Of a DNA stretch of 64,000 nucleotides, positions 11,546 through 24,000 are shown in pieces. The translations under genes and the position numbers were made by a program. Source of the stretch: Bugulina stolonifera (taxonomy: Eukaryota > Bryozoa > Gymnolaemata > Cheilostomatida > Bugulidae); contig OW285188.1 of NCBI GenBank assembly GCA_935421135.1, forward strand, positions 8,846,733-8,910,732. Reading direction: 5' to 3'. The notes under the pieces were generated by a model. It saw nothing but the letters and a program-made list of their open reading frames with translations. It did no database searches and was not told the DNA's origin. Each line of letters begins with the position of its first letter. Positions within the stretch are counted from its first letter, which is position 1.

Positions 11546-14500
11546 CTAATCAATGTTGAAATATTCCAACAATATTCCAGGGAAGTTTCCTGTTTTAATC
11601 TTGAGTGAGAGGCACATCTCTGAGTGGATGGCATTTAATGTCCTCAAGTCAATCATCTTCATAATAAGTTTAGCAAAGCGCCTGTTACCATTTGCCACCT
11701 TGGAGTTGCAGTAATGCTCCAGTGCCTTTGTATAAACGTCTTGGAATTTCTCAACTTTTTTAGGTTCCAGCAGTCCTGTTCTTTCTACAGAAAAAAAAAA
11801 ACAGTTAAATTACAGCCAGGTAGTTAATACTAAATGATTACAATATGTAAAGGGGTCCATATCCCCATTTTTATCATTATTATTGATGGTATTGATTATG
11901 TAAGCATCAAAATAAAAATATGTGACACTTTTTTGCATAACCTTTCAAGTTGGCTAGTTCTCAGCCTTATTTAGTTGATATGATGGGCTTACTTAGAAAA
12001 CTACTACTACTGATTGGCAAGAAGACCATAGAATAACACTGAACATTGGGTGAAAATTTATTGCAGCCAATTTGCACCTAAAATTAAAATTATAATATTC
12101 CACCTGTTTATTATCATTTCTCAGTACACACAGGTGACATTGGCTAGTGTCATTTATTGCAGGGCTAGAATTCCGAGAAGGTCATACTAGCTGACCACTG
12201 ACCAGACATAAAACAGCAGATGTAATCAGATACACATTGACCTTAGAACAAAGGCTGTAAGACCATGTTGACAGCACGTATTCTAAATTATATAAATGAT
12301 GCCTGACTGACTGGATCAAATTATGAGATAGCAAGCAGATGGTCATGTGAAACATTAGCCTAGGAGACAGAAATAGTTCACAGTTTCACTGAGAGAAACA
12401 ATTGCCCAACCTGGGTAGCTGAAACTATTTCTTTACATATTGTTGAGCAACACAAGCAGAATTTAATGAGCCAAATAGGATTAAAATGGATATAAATCTT
12501 GCTCAGCTCATTGGTTTTAAAGAGAGCATAATGTATTAGATTGAGGTTAGAGAACCACAAGTAAACTGGTCCATCCTTCTCTGGTCTGAATAGAGCCAGG
12601 ATTTAATTAGCATGGTTGATCATGCTTCCATGGTGTATTGAAGTGCAACCACTGGGTCAACAGTCAACAGGATAGGACAGCTGCTGGGCAAGACAGTAAT
12701 TCACCATTATTTAAGATGAAAATAGAAAATAGTAAAATGAATTTAAATTGAATTTACATCCTGTTGAACTTGGGAGCCTGTGCCAGCCATCAATATATTG
12801 ATTAGTTTGTAGCTAACTACTGTCTCGCTGACAGGCAAGTAGTCAGTCAGTCTTTCAGTCTATCTATACATCACACCATGGTAATACATCATTCTATAAT
12901 TCACAAGGGAACAGCTTTGTTGGAGTGGATGATCTTCATGCCTCATTAAGCAAGAGAGCTGCGTTACATACCTGAAAATAAACTGATGCATGTCAGCAAT
13001 CCAAACTCCGCATTGTCTACTTTCATGTTAGCTAGAGTTTCACAGAAGTTGAACATGGGCGGTACGAGACTCTCAAGTCCCGCAAAGCATAAGGTGTTAC
13101 GTGTGTATGCCTTCCCGTCAGCCATAATGACAGTGTCGGAGTCAGGGTGGTACTGGCGTGCAGTACGTAACATCAGATTCTCACAAGCAGTCCCCTATAA
13201 TAACATACACATCCTGTTTAGTCTAATTACCATTGACAGACAGACAAAGTCCACACTTTGAGGAGCTTTACTCATTATGAGACAATAAAATATCCTGCAT
13301 CTATACTATTTACTACCCGAGATGTGCAGGACACACAGGACCTATCAGAACATAGTTTGTAACACTCACATCCCTCGCAATGGCAAACAGATGAATATGT
13401 AGATAGCTACTATATTTATTATACTGTATTTCTATATGTATATAGATACGGTATACCAACCTTCAGCACTTTGATCTGGTCTGATATATCAAGTTCAAGA
13501 AAGTAAGGCATCTGCTTGGCAAAGTCTACGACTAGTTGTGTTGAGAGTACAGTGAACTGAGCTAGTTGTGTGAACAGTAGCTCTTTAGCATCCCTGGGAT
13601 TTGATGGATCGAAGCATTTCTGTGAATATAATTACATACAACATGTCAGTCAATAGCTAGTAGAACGTGGTAATTAAAAGCGTATTATTATTCATAAAAA
13701 GTAGACAGTTAAAAACTACTGGAGTGGCTTTAGTATCATAGGCTCATGACACTATAGAAGGTCATGTAACATGTAGCGTAAACAAGGTGCCAGTGAGCTA
13801 CAGGGCATATCCTGGTTGGTAAATTCCTCCGTGCTGACAAACACGATCTACATAGTAGTTATACTGGACTGAACACTTGTTTAGATAAACTGTAGTTGGA
13901 CATACAGCTAGAGACAGCACTCTGGTAACGTCTTCCTCCGGTGGCATCTCAAACTGATCCTGGCATATTACTACCCTCTCAATCAGTGACTTGACATCCT
14001 TGGGCAGGTTCTCTAGTGGGTTCTCATTGAACTGGTAGTCAGTTGAGCTGAGTCGCCTATGATTCTCTACTATACCAGATACTACAAGACAAGGAAGTCA
14101 GTCCATACAACTACATGTAGCAGCCTACTAGTAGTTAGCAGTCACTATGCTAGTGAAACTAGTAATAGTAACAGCTGAACTCTTAACCCACTCATCCTCT
14201 GGCAGCTAAGATATAGCCTTACTCATTATTGACCCTCATAGGTCATAAAGAAGTTGTCAGAATAACATTCCAACTCTAGGACACTAGGGGGAAGGCCAAT
14301 GGAGAAGGGGTGCTATAAAATATGGAGACCATTTTGATGTTTTTGCTTTTTGCTCCAATCAAATGAAATTAATGGTCATGCCCGCTTTGATGTCATGGTC
14401 ATCAATGTTCAGAGGTAAATAAGCCAGCTGTGAATCACATGACGACCTCTACCTATACAGGCTTATCGTCATTGCCAGCTGCGGCTTAAACAATACCGGC

Positions 14501-17500
14501 TGCGTGCCAAGAAAGTATCAACATTATATTAAAATTTAAATTCCATCTCAATAACATTTTACAAATTGCTATTGTGATACTAGAAGATAAAAACAAAACA
14601 CTCCCGAGTTACCATCAGTGCTGATAAAATTACTACATAGTCACCATAGAGGTACTTGCTCCTACGTGTCTAAGCTGAGTGACACAAATGCACCTACTTG
14701 ATTTTGATGATTTGATTGGATCTTTGCCTTTGGTCGATGCGCCTCGGCCAGACTTATTTTTAGGGACAATGTTATTGTTTCGCTCTGTAGATGGCGAGGG
14801 TTCTTCACTGCTATTTTTTGTAGCTGATGTGGAACTGGGTCGGGATTTCCTTCTGGCATCTCTTGCCTTACATTGCTCCTCTGATAACAGACCTGAGAAA
14901 TCACAGCATTTACTTGTCATCTAGGAGATTAACAAACACCAGTTAACAGAGAATAAAGTTATCACCTTATTTTTAGTGGCTTGAAAGAATATTTATTTAT
15001 GTTGTGTGGTTTAACCTGGAGGTCACGTATTAAAGTCTTCTGATACAACTACACAAGCTCTCTGGACCCTCTGACAGACTGGTCGGCCCAGCTTCATCCC
15101 AGAGTGGTTAGTGGTGGCTAATTTATTTTGATATTCCAGATCAGCATAATGAGAGAAGTGTACTCAATTTGGCATTGGATGGCATTGCACCCTAGCTATA
15201 CCTAGCAGAGGGGCAGTATAAACTAACAACTAGGATGTTTGTTATAAGCTAGTGGTTAACCTTTCTACCAGATGATGTGCTCCTAGTTCACTTACTGGAG
15301 CCACTTGGAAGCTGAACTATGAGTAACTAGTGTATCATGCTTAGCCTTCCTGACTACCAGTCATCAGCTAGCACACCAAATTCAAAGCATAGTTTTACAC
15401 ACACTAAATTACATGTGGGAATCATCGGGGTTGTATGGAGTATTCCTCAGTGACAAGGAACTTACATTCTTGCTTCATGCCAACTTCACGGCATCTGCGT
15501 AGTCGGCAAGCCTGACATTTTCTGCGCATCCACATATCCATCTCACAGCTCCCTCCATATTTACACTGATATACGGCTGCCTTGGTGATGCTTCTTCTAA
15601 AGAAGCCTGCAATGACATCATGTCTTCAATCAATAAACCATCATGGTCATAATAACCTACGCATAGATTTACAATGGAAGAAAATTTTAACAAGTTATTA
15701 GTAAAGATTTGGAATTGTACACTTACTAGTGGTCCTATGAACAAGTGCATTACTGGATTGGCAGGTATGTAATGCAACTGCATGGCTAATCCCCTAATTC
15801 ATCTGATCACAACCAAATAATTGTTCAAAATCACAATCAGAGAAAGTGGTACACAGCAATGATCAACAACATTTCAGGAATCTTACAAATAACATCTAGG
15901 AAAACCATATAAGCCTATATTAGTTCAATAGGCCTATTAGTTCCATAGGCCTATATTTGTCAGTCCGCAGTTTTGTAACAGTACAATGGGTTATGCCTAT
16001 TAACAAATATATTGTGTAGTCTCAACCCTATTCTATTTATCATAATCACATCTGACAGCCTAATTTGGCCATAGTTGGTCTCTCAACTAATGTACTTTTA
16101 CAGTTAATTTTGTTGGAAAAATTCATCAATCCTGGGTTTAATGGCCGTACAGTTTCGGCAACTTTCCAACATTTGCTATGAATTCTGGGAGTGTTGATAG
16201 ATGAAATGCCCTCTACCCTCAGTTTTGAAGTATCATGACACGTGCACAAACACAGAGAAGGGGAACTTTAGCGTCCCCCTAGACGTGTTAGATGAGATGA
16301 CAAGGAGTGCCGACTTGACAAAATAGTACAACCATGTACTTTACTTATAGGGAGTAGCAGTGTTCTAGCTAGATGGTCACCAGCAGTTGGCAACTGAATA
16401 TTTTACCATTGATCCTGAGATCAAGCCATGCACCTTGGAGGCTTGCAACATTTATTTACCATATAAAGTAGTACCATCAGCAATTTCATTTTAGTTCCTT
16501 GTATTTCGATACTATAGTCCTAGTATCAATGTCAGCAGAAATTGGGAGTCTAGATACCAATAGACTGTATTTCTGCCAAAGTTAGTTTTCCAACTTTTCC
16601 TTGTGCAACAGTCACAGCCGCCTTGGCGAAAAAATAGTGTTGCTTGTGTACTAGTATTTGGTTTGTGCTCCTTTCCAGCTCTCTATTAGATGACCTGTGG
16701 TCATTCAGCCATAACCTACTGTATGTTGAATTGGAGTACCACAGCAGGCTATTCTTTGAGTAATACTAGCTACAGCCATGTAATCAAATGTAATCCAACA
16801 TCTAGAGATGTTTACAGATAAAAGATATGGTTTGACGGTCACTGACCTTTGAACATATCTCAAATACCAAGAACCGCAGTGACTGTGTTATATATAGGAG
16901 TACCAAAGCCTTCTCCATTCCCTAGGCTAATGAATTATACATGTGCATAATCATACTGCTGGAAATGGAGCAGCTAATGCCATGCTAATTATAGTTAGTG
17001 ACAACTTTACTGCTGATGTCAATTTGATATTTACAATTTAATCAGTTGTGTAATTAACAGCATGTATAATAACAATATTATGACAATAAAAGTACATTTT
17101 ATGGTGGCTAATGTTGATTATCAGTGTACCTTACATTGCACTCTGCTAACTGATCACTGTATAGAGAATGGCATGGTGCATAACATTGCAGAGTTTGCAC
17201 TTTTAAACAAATAAAATTGGAAAATAGAACTCAAAAGCGACTAATGCAGGAGAAAGTTTCAAATCGCCATTTACTAAACAGATTCCTACTAACTGATAAT
17301 GCTAGGGGATATCTGAGTGTCATGCAGACTCTATTTCCAAATCTAGCCTACATCTATCTACACACTTGATTACTTTAGAGTTTAGATTGATGTGACAATA
17401 GAATAGTAGGAAAGAGAGGATAATAGGGGTCAGTAACCTCAGACTAGACAGCAATGTAACAATCAGTTGGCTAAATACTAAACACAGAGCTAACACTGCA

Positions 17501-20487
17501 GTCAGTGTCTCACAGGTCAATGTACCTTCAGCTAGTCAAAGAAGCTCTATCAGTCACTGGCAAACTAATAATAGGCTATGTGTACGTAGTTCTTCATGGA
17601 AATTGTTAGATGCTTGACTAAGCATTGCTAATAGACTGCAAGTCTAGTAAGGTAATTATAATAGCCCACAAATAACTGCAGGCCAACCTTATTAGAAACC
17701 AATCCCCTCCTAACAGATAATGATACAATTTAACAAAATTTTTTTGAAAAGACAACATGCTACCTATTCCAAACCTACATGTAGTATGCAAATTTAACAA
17801 TTCCTATGTAAGTAAATTAAATAAAATAATGGTCTGAATTAAATAAAATAAGACCCATCCCCCCCCCCCCAATCCGTTTACAATTAATTTTTAACTTGAG
17901 TGGGCAATTGGAGGACATGGATTGTTCTGTTTTGAAGATTGTAGCCACTTGGCGATGCCGGGAGTGATGAGGCTGTCATCTTCAATCAATCACCATTATT
18001 GTGTAACACAATATAGTATATGGAAATTTATAGAATATCTAGAGATGCTATTAATAGAGCTTCACCTGTCTCAAGTATGCAGCTCCTTCTCAACCCACTA
18101 CCTTCTCTCCAGTTGCTTTTCTAACATTATTATTATTATATTACTAGCAACAATCATACAATGTACTTATAGAGGTAGTTATTCCCAAACAATGATTCAG
18201 CAGACAAATTTCAAATAAAAAGCGCATAAACATGCTTGTATACCAATCAATAAAGGGCAATATCCTAATAATGGCATCATTCTACAATCTCCACAAGTCT
18301 AAATCTAATGTTATAGTAGCAATGTATATCATATTTCACATGTGCAATTTTTCCATGACTTTAAAAAGGGGGAGGGTTGGGGGTACTTCTGATGGAGAGG
18401 TTGTCTTCTCTATTTTATGATGTCACTCCATTCAACTCAATTGAGTTTTATTTTGGTCGTTATTTCCTGGGCCAGCATTTTATGCCATAACTACTGGCGG
18501 ATAAAAATACTCTATTTTTGGTGGATCAAATGGTGGTGCCAGGCCAGTTATTTTGTAGGCTTCATTGCTATATTTTGGTCAGCCTGCCTGACCACTCTTT
18601 GTGCAATAGTGAATATAAATAATAATATAATCCCCATTACCTCCATTCAAAATAACCATATATTCTATTCAATCTACACAGAGGCATTCAAATCTATCGC
18701 TCCCTGAAATGGATATATTTCTATGTGTTCAGTGCCCATTCATAGGCCATCACAAGATCTTACACACTCTATTATACTAATGTTTTCAGACGGTGTCGTT
18801 CACCTGTTAACTTGCTACATGTTAATTCAGTGGCTACACTATACTGCTGAAATAGGCATATTTTATGTATGCCTTCTATTCTATTATACAATGTAGCCTT
18901 GATAACATATTTATGAGTGAATGTAAATTATTATTGGCTAGGGAATACTTACTAACTGCTAGCAGGTGATAGAAATAGGTTATTATTATAGCTGCCAGTG
19001 ATGTTGCTCACCCTAGCAGTTATTAATTTGTTATTTAGCTCATTCTTAGTTATGTAACAGCCCATTACGTACTAAACCTAGTTATCTCTTAATCAATATT
19101 TTAACATTTCAGTCTGTTTTGTCTGCTGAGGTCATATAACTAACTACATACATGTTAGTCCATGCACAAGCTGACCTATGCCCACTTATTCCAGTATTCA
19201 AACTAAATAGAGTGCACGTCTAACTTTTTATTTTACGAGTGAATAGCGCATTCAGCAAATTATGATATTCGATAACTACAGTCACCAACCAGGATGAGCG
19301 TGTATTTTCTTCAGGCACAACTTGAATAATTATTGTTATGTCTGCCTGTCGGGACAGTATATTAATCACAACGATAATTGATAAAAAACGAGGCATAGTT
19401 CTTGATCTGTTTTGAGACAATAACAAAATGTCCATTGTTGGTTCTTGGGTACCTAATAGCCTTACATGCGCACGGAGAAATATACTTTGCTGCATTTATG
19501 GGTAGATGGCCTCTGCGTATTCACATCTCCATTCTTTGAGTGAAAGAGGGAGGTTCAGTAAGGGCATGTAGCCGGTTAATTTCCAAATTAATTTTTTTCA
19601 ATAGAGATATCACCCAAGATATCACTCAACCTTTACAAGGTTGCCAAAGCCATAGTACATAGCTCTAGTGAGAATATACCATTATTTCAGTTGAAGCATA
19701 TGCCAACCAGCATAGACTGGAGTAGGCTACTTGTCAATTCAATTCACAGTGAAAAAGCAACCATGCGCAGCTACATAATGACTGCTTGTGTTGACGTTGT
19801 CAGTTGCCACTGACACTACCAGTGACTGAAATTCAGAACACCAAATTATTTAGCTGACTATAATATTGTATATTTCCATCACCAATTAACTTGTTTGTCG
19901 CAATTAATGAAAACAATAATTATTGTTTGGTTCAATAGTGTTCTCATAAGATATGAATGGGGCTTCTAGGTAAAGGGACGTTTCAAAAATGTCAGTTACA
20001 AACAGGACGTTCCGAAAACGTTGGCATGTGGTAGGGGTTTGCAAATTTTCGGAACGCCCTGTTTCTAATTGAAATGTTTGAACAGTCGTCAATTCAGCTT
20101 TCTAGAACTCTGAACTGAATGTCTCAGTGTTTGCTGGACATAACTAACAATTATTTACATGTAAACCAGTGAAATCCGCTCACCTTTACAGCCCTCACAA
20201 GAGAGAGCATTGTAGTGGTAGCCCGAAGCTCTATCCTGGCAGATCAAACAAAGTTCTTCTTCGATACTCCTCCCTGGCATCCCACAACCCTTGGGCTTCT
20301 TCCGAGAAGGAGGCATATGATCCTGTTGGGAGAAGGAATCTCCGCCATTTAGAAATGACATGGTCGTACAAGCCTTCTGTTTTTTATGAGGAGATAAGTG
20401 ATCCTGTGGATGATACGATTCTCCACTATGTAGAAAAGACTGCGTGCTGCCAGCGGCAGTAAAGCTTGGCATCGGATACTCTGACAT
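11546..20487 (-). CDS. Nuclear receptor with full DNA-binding and ligand-binding domains
   Basis: Coding exons in transcript order: 20184-20487, 15466-15606, 14698-14892, 13906-14081, 13461-13619, 12972-13194, 11546-11784; 1,437 bp, 478 residues, frame kept throughout. The DNA-binding domain has finger 1 C-X2-C-X13-C-X2-C with P-box EGCKG, then FFRRS, then finger 2 C-X5-C-X9-C-X2-C ([13 protein letters not shown]). It continues into [17 protein letters not shown]. The ligand-binding domain carries the family signature [20 protein letters not shown] and ends near a possible AF-2 helix, [10 protein letters not shown]. By family knowledge it is a ligand-regulated, zinc-dependent transcription factor. 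The DNA-binding domain looks intermediate between RXR/HNF4 and FXR/LXR types, so no orthologue is named. The start is the first in-frame ATG (20487); a good acceptor at ~20514 allows a 5' UTR exon upstream. Finger 1 has CQD where most members have CGD. Confidence 0.96.
15607..20183 (-). other. 4.6-kb first coding intron of the nuclear receptor
   Basis: This is by far the longest intron in the window. It splits the DNA-binding domain between CEGCKG and FFRRS. The only structured item found in it is the foldback repeat at 19968-20090; a C run lies near 17.86 kb. I see no nested gene. Confidence 0.7.
19968..20090. repeat. Foldback repeat with imperfect inverted arms, ~120 bp
   Basis: The left arm (about 19979-20017) and right arm (about 20052-20088) are inverted relatives sharing ACAGGRCGTTCCGAAAA and GTTTCAAAAATGT/GTTCAAACATTT blocks, around a ~30-bp centre. 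The left arm also resembles 8854-8906. It lies ~100 bp inside intron 1 of the nuclear receptor and may be a small MITE. Confidence 0.55.
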
Positions 20488-21240
20488 AAGCAGGCTTCCT
20501 GGTATGACCTCTCGGCTGAAATAAAGCACACTTGATCTTTTTCTCTCGTATTATACTAGAATACTAAATCAAAGCAACCTCTCGTCATGCTTCATGAGCA
20601 TCGATCCAAAAAATAACCAAAGCTTGAGAACTGCGCATTGACTATAGCGTGAAATAACAAAAAAGCCACATTAGCCACATACTTTGTAGTATTGCTAACC
20701 AATAATACTGACAGTTAATATATGACGTGTTCTAATATATATATACCAACTTGCCACCATTATTTAGCCTAGGATCAGACGTAGCTGAATACTAAATAAT
20801 GAATAATAAAAAGATGAGCAGGTGATTGATGATGCTTGGTGAGCATGACAGGTGTAAAAAACCTTGACTAGACCTTGGCTGTATGTGCTAGGCCAATTCG
20901 CTATACTTACATATATTAACAACTAAAAGAATGAAATTAAAATGCAACTTACAACTGCAAACCCGGATCCATATGAATGTTGGCCATAGATCTAAAGCCT
21001 ATTCAATGCTCACCGTCGTCCAAACTCGAGGGAAGCAAATAAAAACGAGGCAAAATGGAAGCGATATCTCACTCAACAGTTCAAGCAGACAGTCTGAATG
21101 TACATTGACTCTTTTGTCCCGACTGCAAGAGCTGCAGCCATCTACCTTTGAGATTTATTGACTTGCTGGGCGCAGCCTCAATAACCAACTGGTAAGAGTA
21201 AGATCAGTGGCCTTTGCCACTCCACTACACAGTATTATAA
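20488..21240. other. Upstream flank of the nuclear receptor
   Basis: This should hold the receptor promoter and any 5' UTR exon. It has an open plus-strand frame (20931-21161) and a possible minus-strand donor near 20.95 kb (GTAAGT). I could assign neither to a protein family. Confidence 0.4.
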
Positions 21241-21836
21241 CTAATCAATACAGACTGATGTGGTTACATAACATGTTAATGACCAGCTTGTCAAACCTTC
21301 ATTAGACTCACAACTGGTCATGATATTAGACTCTATTGGGACTATGGCAACTAATATCACAAAGCAGATTACGTAATATGAAATTGCCGTATTTAAATAG
21401 GTTAGCAACAAGATCATTATCCCAACAGGGCTTAGCAGTAAGTAGCAGTACGCTGCTGCGAGACATATTGTATGCCAGTACGATACTTGAGATAAGAATG
21501 AGAAGAGAACCAAACGCACCTGAATGTCTAAATACACATCAGTTCTACGGACCTACAGAAAGGAGCAATCTTGAGATGGCTGCCCTGATCGTCTACCAAT
21601 GAAAACGGTGCTGAACATAAATTTGTAGTCTCTTGTATAAGAGTGCAAATGATGGCTAGAGAAATATTGATAACCATATTTTGAGCAGTAGAAATTGGGC
21701 AGTGCCGCCACTGAGTGTAGCAAAAATTGCATATAACCAGCAAGACAAGTGTGACCAAAACAATAGAACATGCTATGTATAATAATAGCGTTTGCAACGT
21801 CCGAAAGGTAGGCCTGTGATGACGTCTAATAGGCAA
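21241..21836 (-). pseudogene. Possible multi-pass membrane protein fragment, adhesion/secretin-GPCR-like TM1-TM2
   Basis: On the minus strand, 21836-21528 encodes a hydrophobic segment (TLLLYIACSIVLVTLVLLVI) followed by a short basic loop and NMVINISLAIICTLI. The spacing and feel match TM1-loop-TM2 of adhesion/secretin receptors. Removing a 44-bp GT-AG interval (21596-21553) would fuse this frame to a second hydrophobic frame ending at 21241. That frame has two or three more possible membrane segments (WHTICLAAAYCYLLL, ISYYVICFVILVAIVP). No GPS/GAIN region lies upstream and no TM5-TM7 downstream, so it would be a fragment or a decayed gene. Hydrophobic frames also arise by chance in AT-rich DNA. 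The assignment is weak. Confidence 0.3.
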
Positions 21837-22534
21837 ATGGTTTCACATTGAAACAAAAAAAAACTAAATGCACAGAAAAACAGTAACACAGAAGAGAGAA
21901 AGATCAACATCACTATTCAACTTGAGATAAGCAAGAGTGGGCAATGCGAAGGTAATAACCAGGCATGTAGCCCAGTCGTTTCAATTCATGCTGCAGCGAA
22001 TAACAGGAAACAATGACCAGTAATCGGCTGGTCAAGCGACTGATTGCATTTAGAGTCAATCTCACAGCATAAAAGCAGAACCAAGTTGAAATTAACATTT
22101 TGAGAAGACATAATGTAGTGCAAATGCAAATACAAGGGTTTTATGCTAGACAGAAGAGGAAAATGTTACAGACACTGACATTTTATCTACTAGCAGGGAT
22201 CAGGACCAACCACTGTTGTTCAATATAAAAATACAATATGACACAAACTACAGGAAGCTCTATAGAGGAGAAAACCAGTATGACCTGGCCTTACTTATTG
22301 GTTACCAGTGCAAAATGGCATCACTGATGCCCATGCAGTTTTGAAATAAACACACTGACCATCCCACCTTCCTAACAAAACCATTCAGCATACCACGTTA
22401 GAATAAAGAAGCAGTGGATGAATTTTTGATTAGCCAAGACAGTTAGTAACCAAACTAGCCATCCTGTCATGCTATTCTCAATCACAACCCTGGCCATTAC
22501 TGCACTGCTAGTGCTTACACAATTCTAAATGACC

Positions 22535-22705
22535 ATACCAAGGTCTTACAACAGATGAAAAACAGCTCGAATGACCGCTGCCCTATCAAAAAATTGATGT
22601 TTGCCAAAAATAACGATGCTACTACCAAGGTTTAGCACTAAATGAAAAACAACAAGCTCCTGCCCACTGACCGCTGTGACTGCAAGCTTTGCCAAAAGCA
22701 ACAAT
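22535..22705. repeat. Imperfect tandem duplication, ~90-bp unit
   Basis: TACCAAGGTCTTACAACAGA followed by TGAAAAACA, TGACCGCTG and TTTGCCAAAA is echoed ~90 bp later as TACCAAGGTTTAGCACTAAA, TGAAAAACA, TGACCGCTG and TTTGCCAAAA in the same order. Two diverged units are visible. It could be a decayed internal protein repeat, but stops interrupt the plus frame. Confidence 0.5.
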
Positions 22706-23949
22706 GTCAGTGTCTCGAACTAGGAACTAGCATCGGTCAAATATACATGGGAAGCAAAACTCTTCCAAATGACAATAACCATGGTGAACAACAACCAGGA
22801 CCATACAACTGATTAGGCAACTTTAAAAAACACCTCTCCAATCTGTGAAAGAAGGAAACTGCGTAATATGTGTAGAACACTCTGACCAGAGGATGATTGA
22901 TAGGTTGATGTGGCCTGATTCAAATTCAGTCCTGATCTTGTGGTAGATAAGCAAGTAAACAGGTAGACCTAACTGGATTATTCCAGCTAATGCTAAACTG
23001 GTTTACAAGTCAAGATGGTAGTTTCACCATAGCTGAAAATCAGAAATTTAGTTTTGGAGCAATTAAGATTTTTTTGGCGGATAAAGGTCAGTTGGAAACC
23101 AAAAACATGAAGTGTCAATGACAATCCGAACCATGACCAATTACAAGTTCTACTAAATCCCATATAGTTGATGATCATGCCATGAGATTTGTAAAATATT
23201 GCTTAATCTGTAAGTGCCGAATTTATACCAGTTGCTTGATTTATTTTAGAAATGATGTTCTAATGCCTGTGGTAGGTAGGATGGACAGAATTATACTTAT
23301 GGATGTGTAAATAAATCAATGAATGTTGGCAAACAATTTCTTGGTGATTCGGGGCCATAGTTCAAGAGAAGGCAGGGAAGTACTGTCTTCCCAGTGAACA
23401 AAACAAAGTCGCCTAAAAGCATTGTTTTTAAAACTTTTTTGTCCATGATTATCTTTCCATTGTTTCACACTCATCTTCTCCTCTCACTCCGTAAACCTTT
23501 CAGCGTCTCCACCAACATTTTGATTCTATTTATAGTGTTTACTAAATTATAGGAATAACATTTTAATAAACACACTCTTTGAGAGCCTATAACTCTGTAT
23601 AAGTCACCCAATTAATCCATGTAAAACAGCTTGACCTGATGAGACAGAGTTGGTGCAGAAGAAAAAGGAATTGCAACTCCAAATTGGTTTGTAGTTAACT
23701 GTGTCATAAAAGAAGGGACAACTTCTCAATGATTTATTGAGGTTACACTATCTTAATGAATTGTAGAAAGTCTGTACTAATAGTTCGACGAGCAGTAGTG
23801 AATCCAAGGAGTATCATGGGCACCAGATTTAGGTGGTTTTTGTTCATAGTATAAGTACACGTAGGTGATCATGTGTGACAAAAGCACTGATCCTGAGAAC
23901 CAACATGTAAGTGAAAACCCTCAAGTTTTATTCTGAGGCCGGCCCGGTC

Positions 23950-24000
23950 AGTAATAGCTACCCTGGACGGTCAGCCTGACCATCCCGGATAACCATTACT
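23950..24000. repeat. Imperfect palindrome, 25-bp arms, almost no loop
   Basis: The arm from AGTAATAGCTACCC to GGACGGTCAG faces CTGACCATCC to CCATTACT. Reverse-complemented, the arms agree at all but five positions. Four of the five differences are transitions that become G-U pairs in a minus-strand RNA. Confidence 0.55.

Noticed and set aside
20931..21161. 76-codon plus-strand frame upstream of the nuclear receptor
   Set aside because: No family resemblance, and no start context or splice support that I could confirm.
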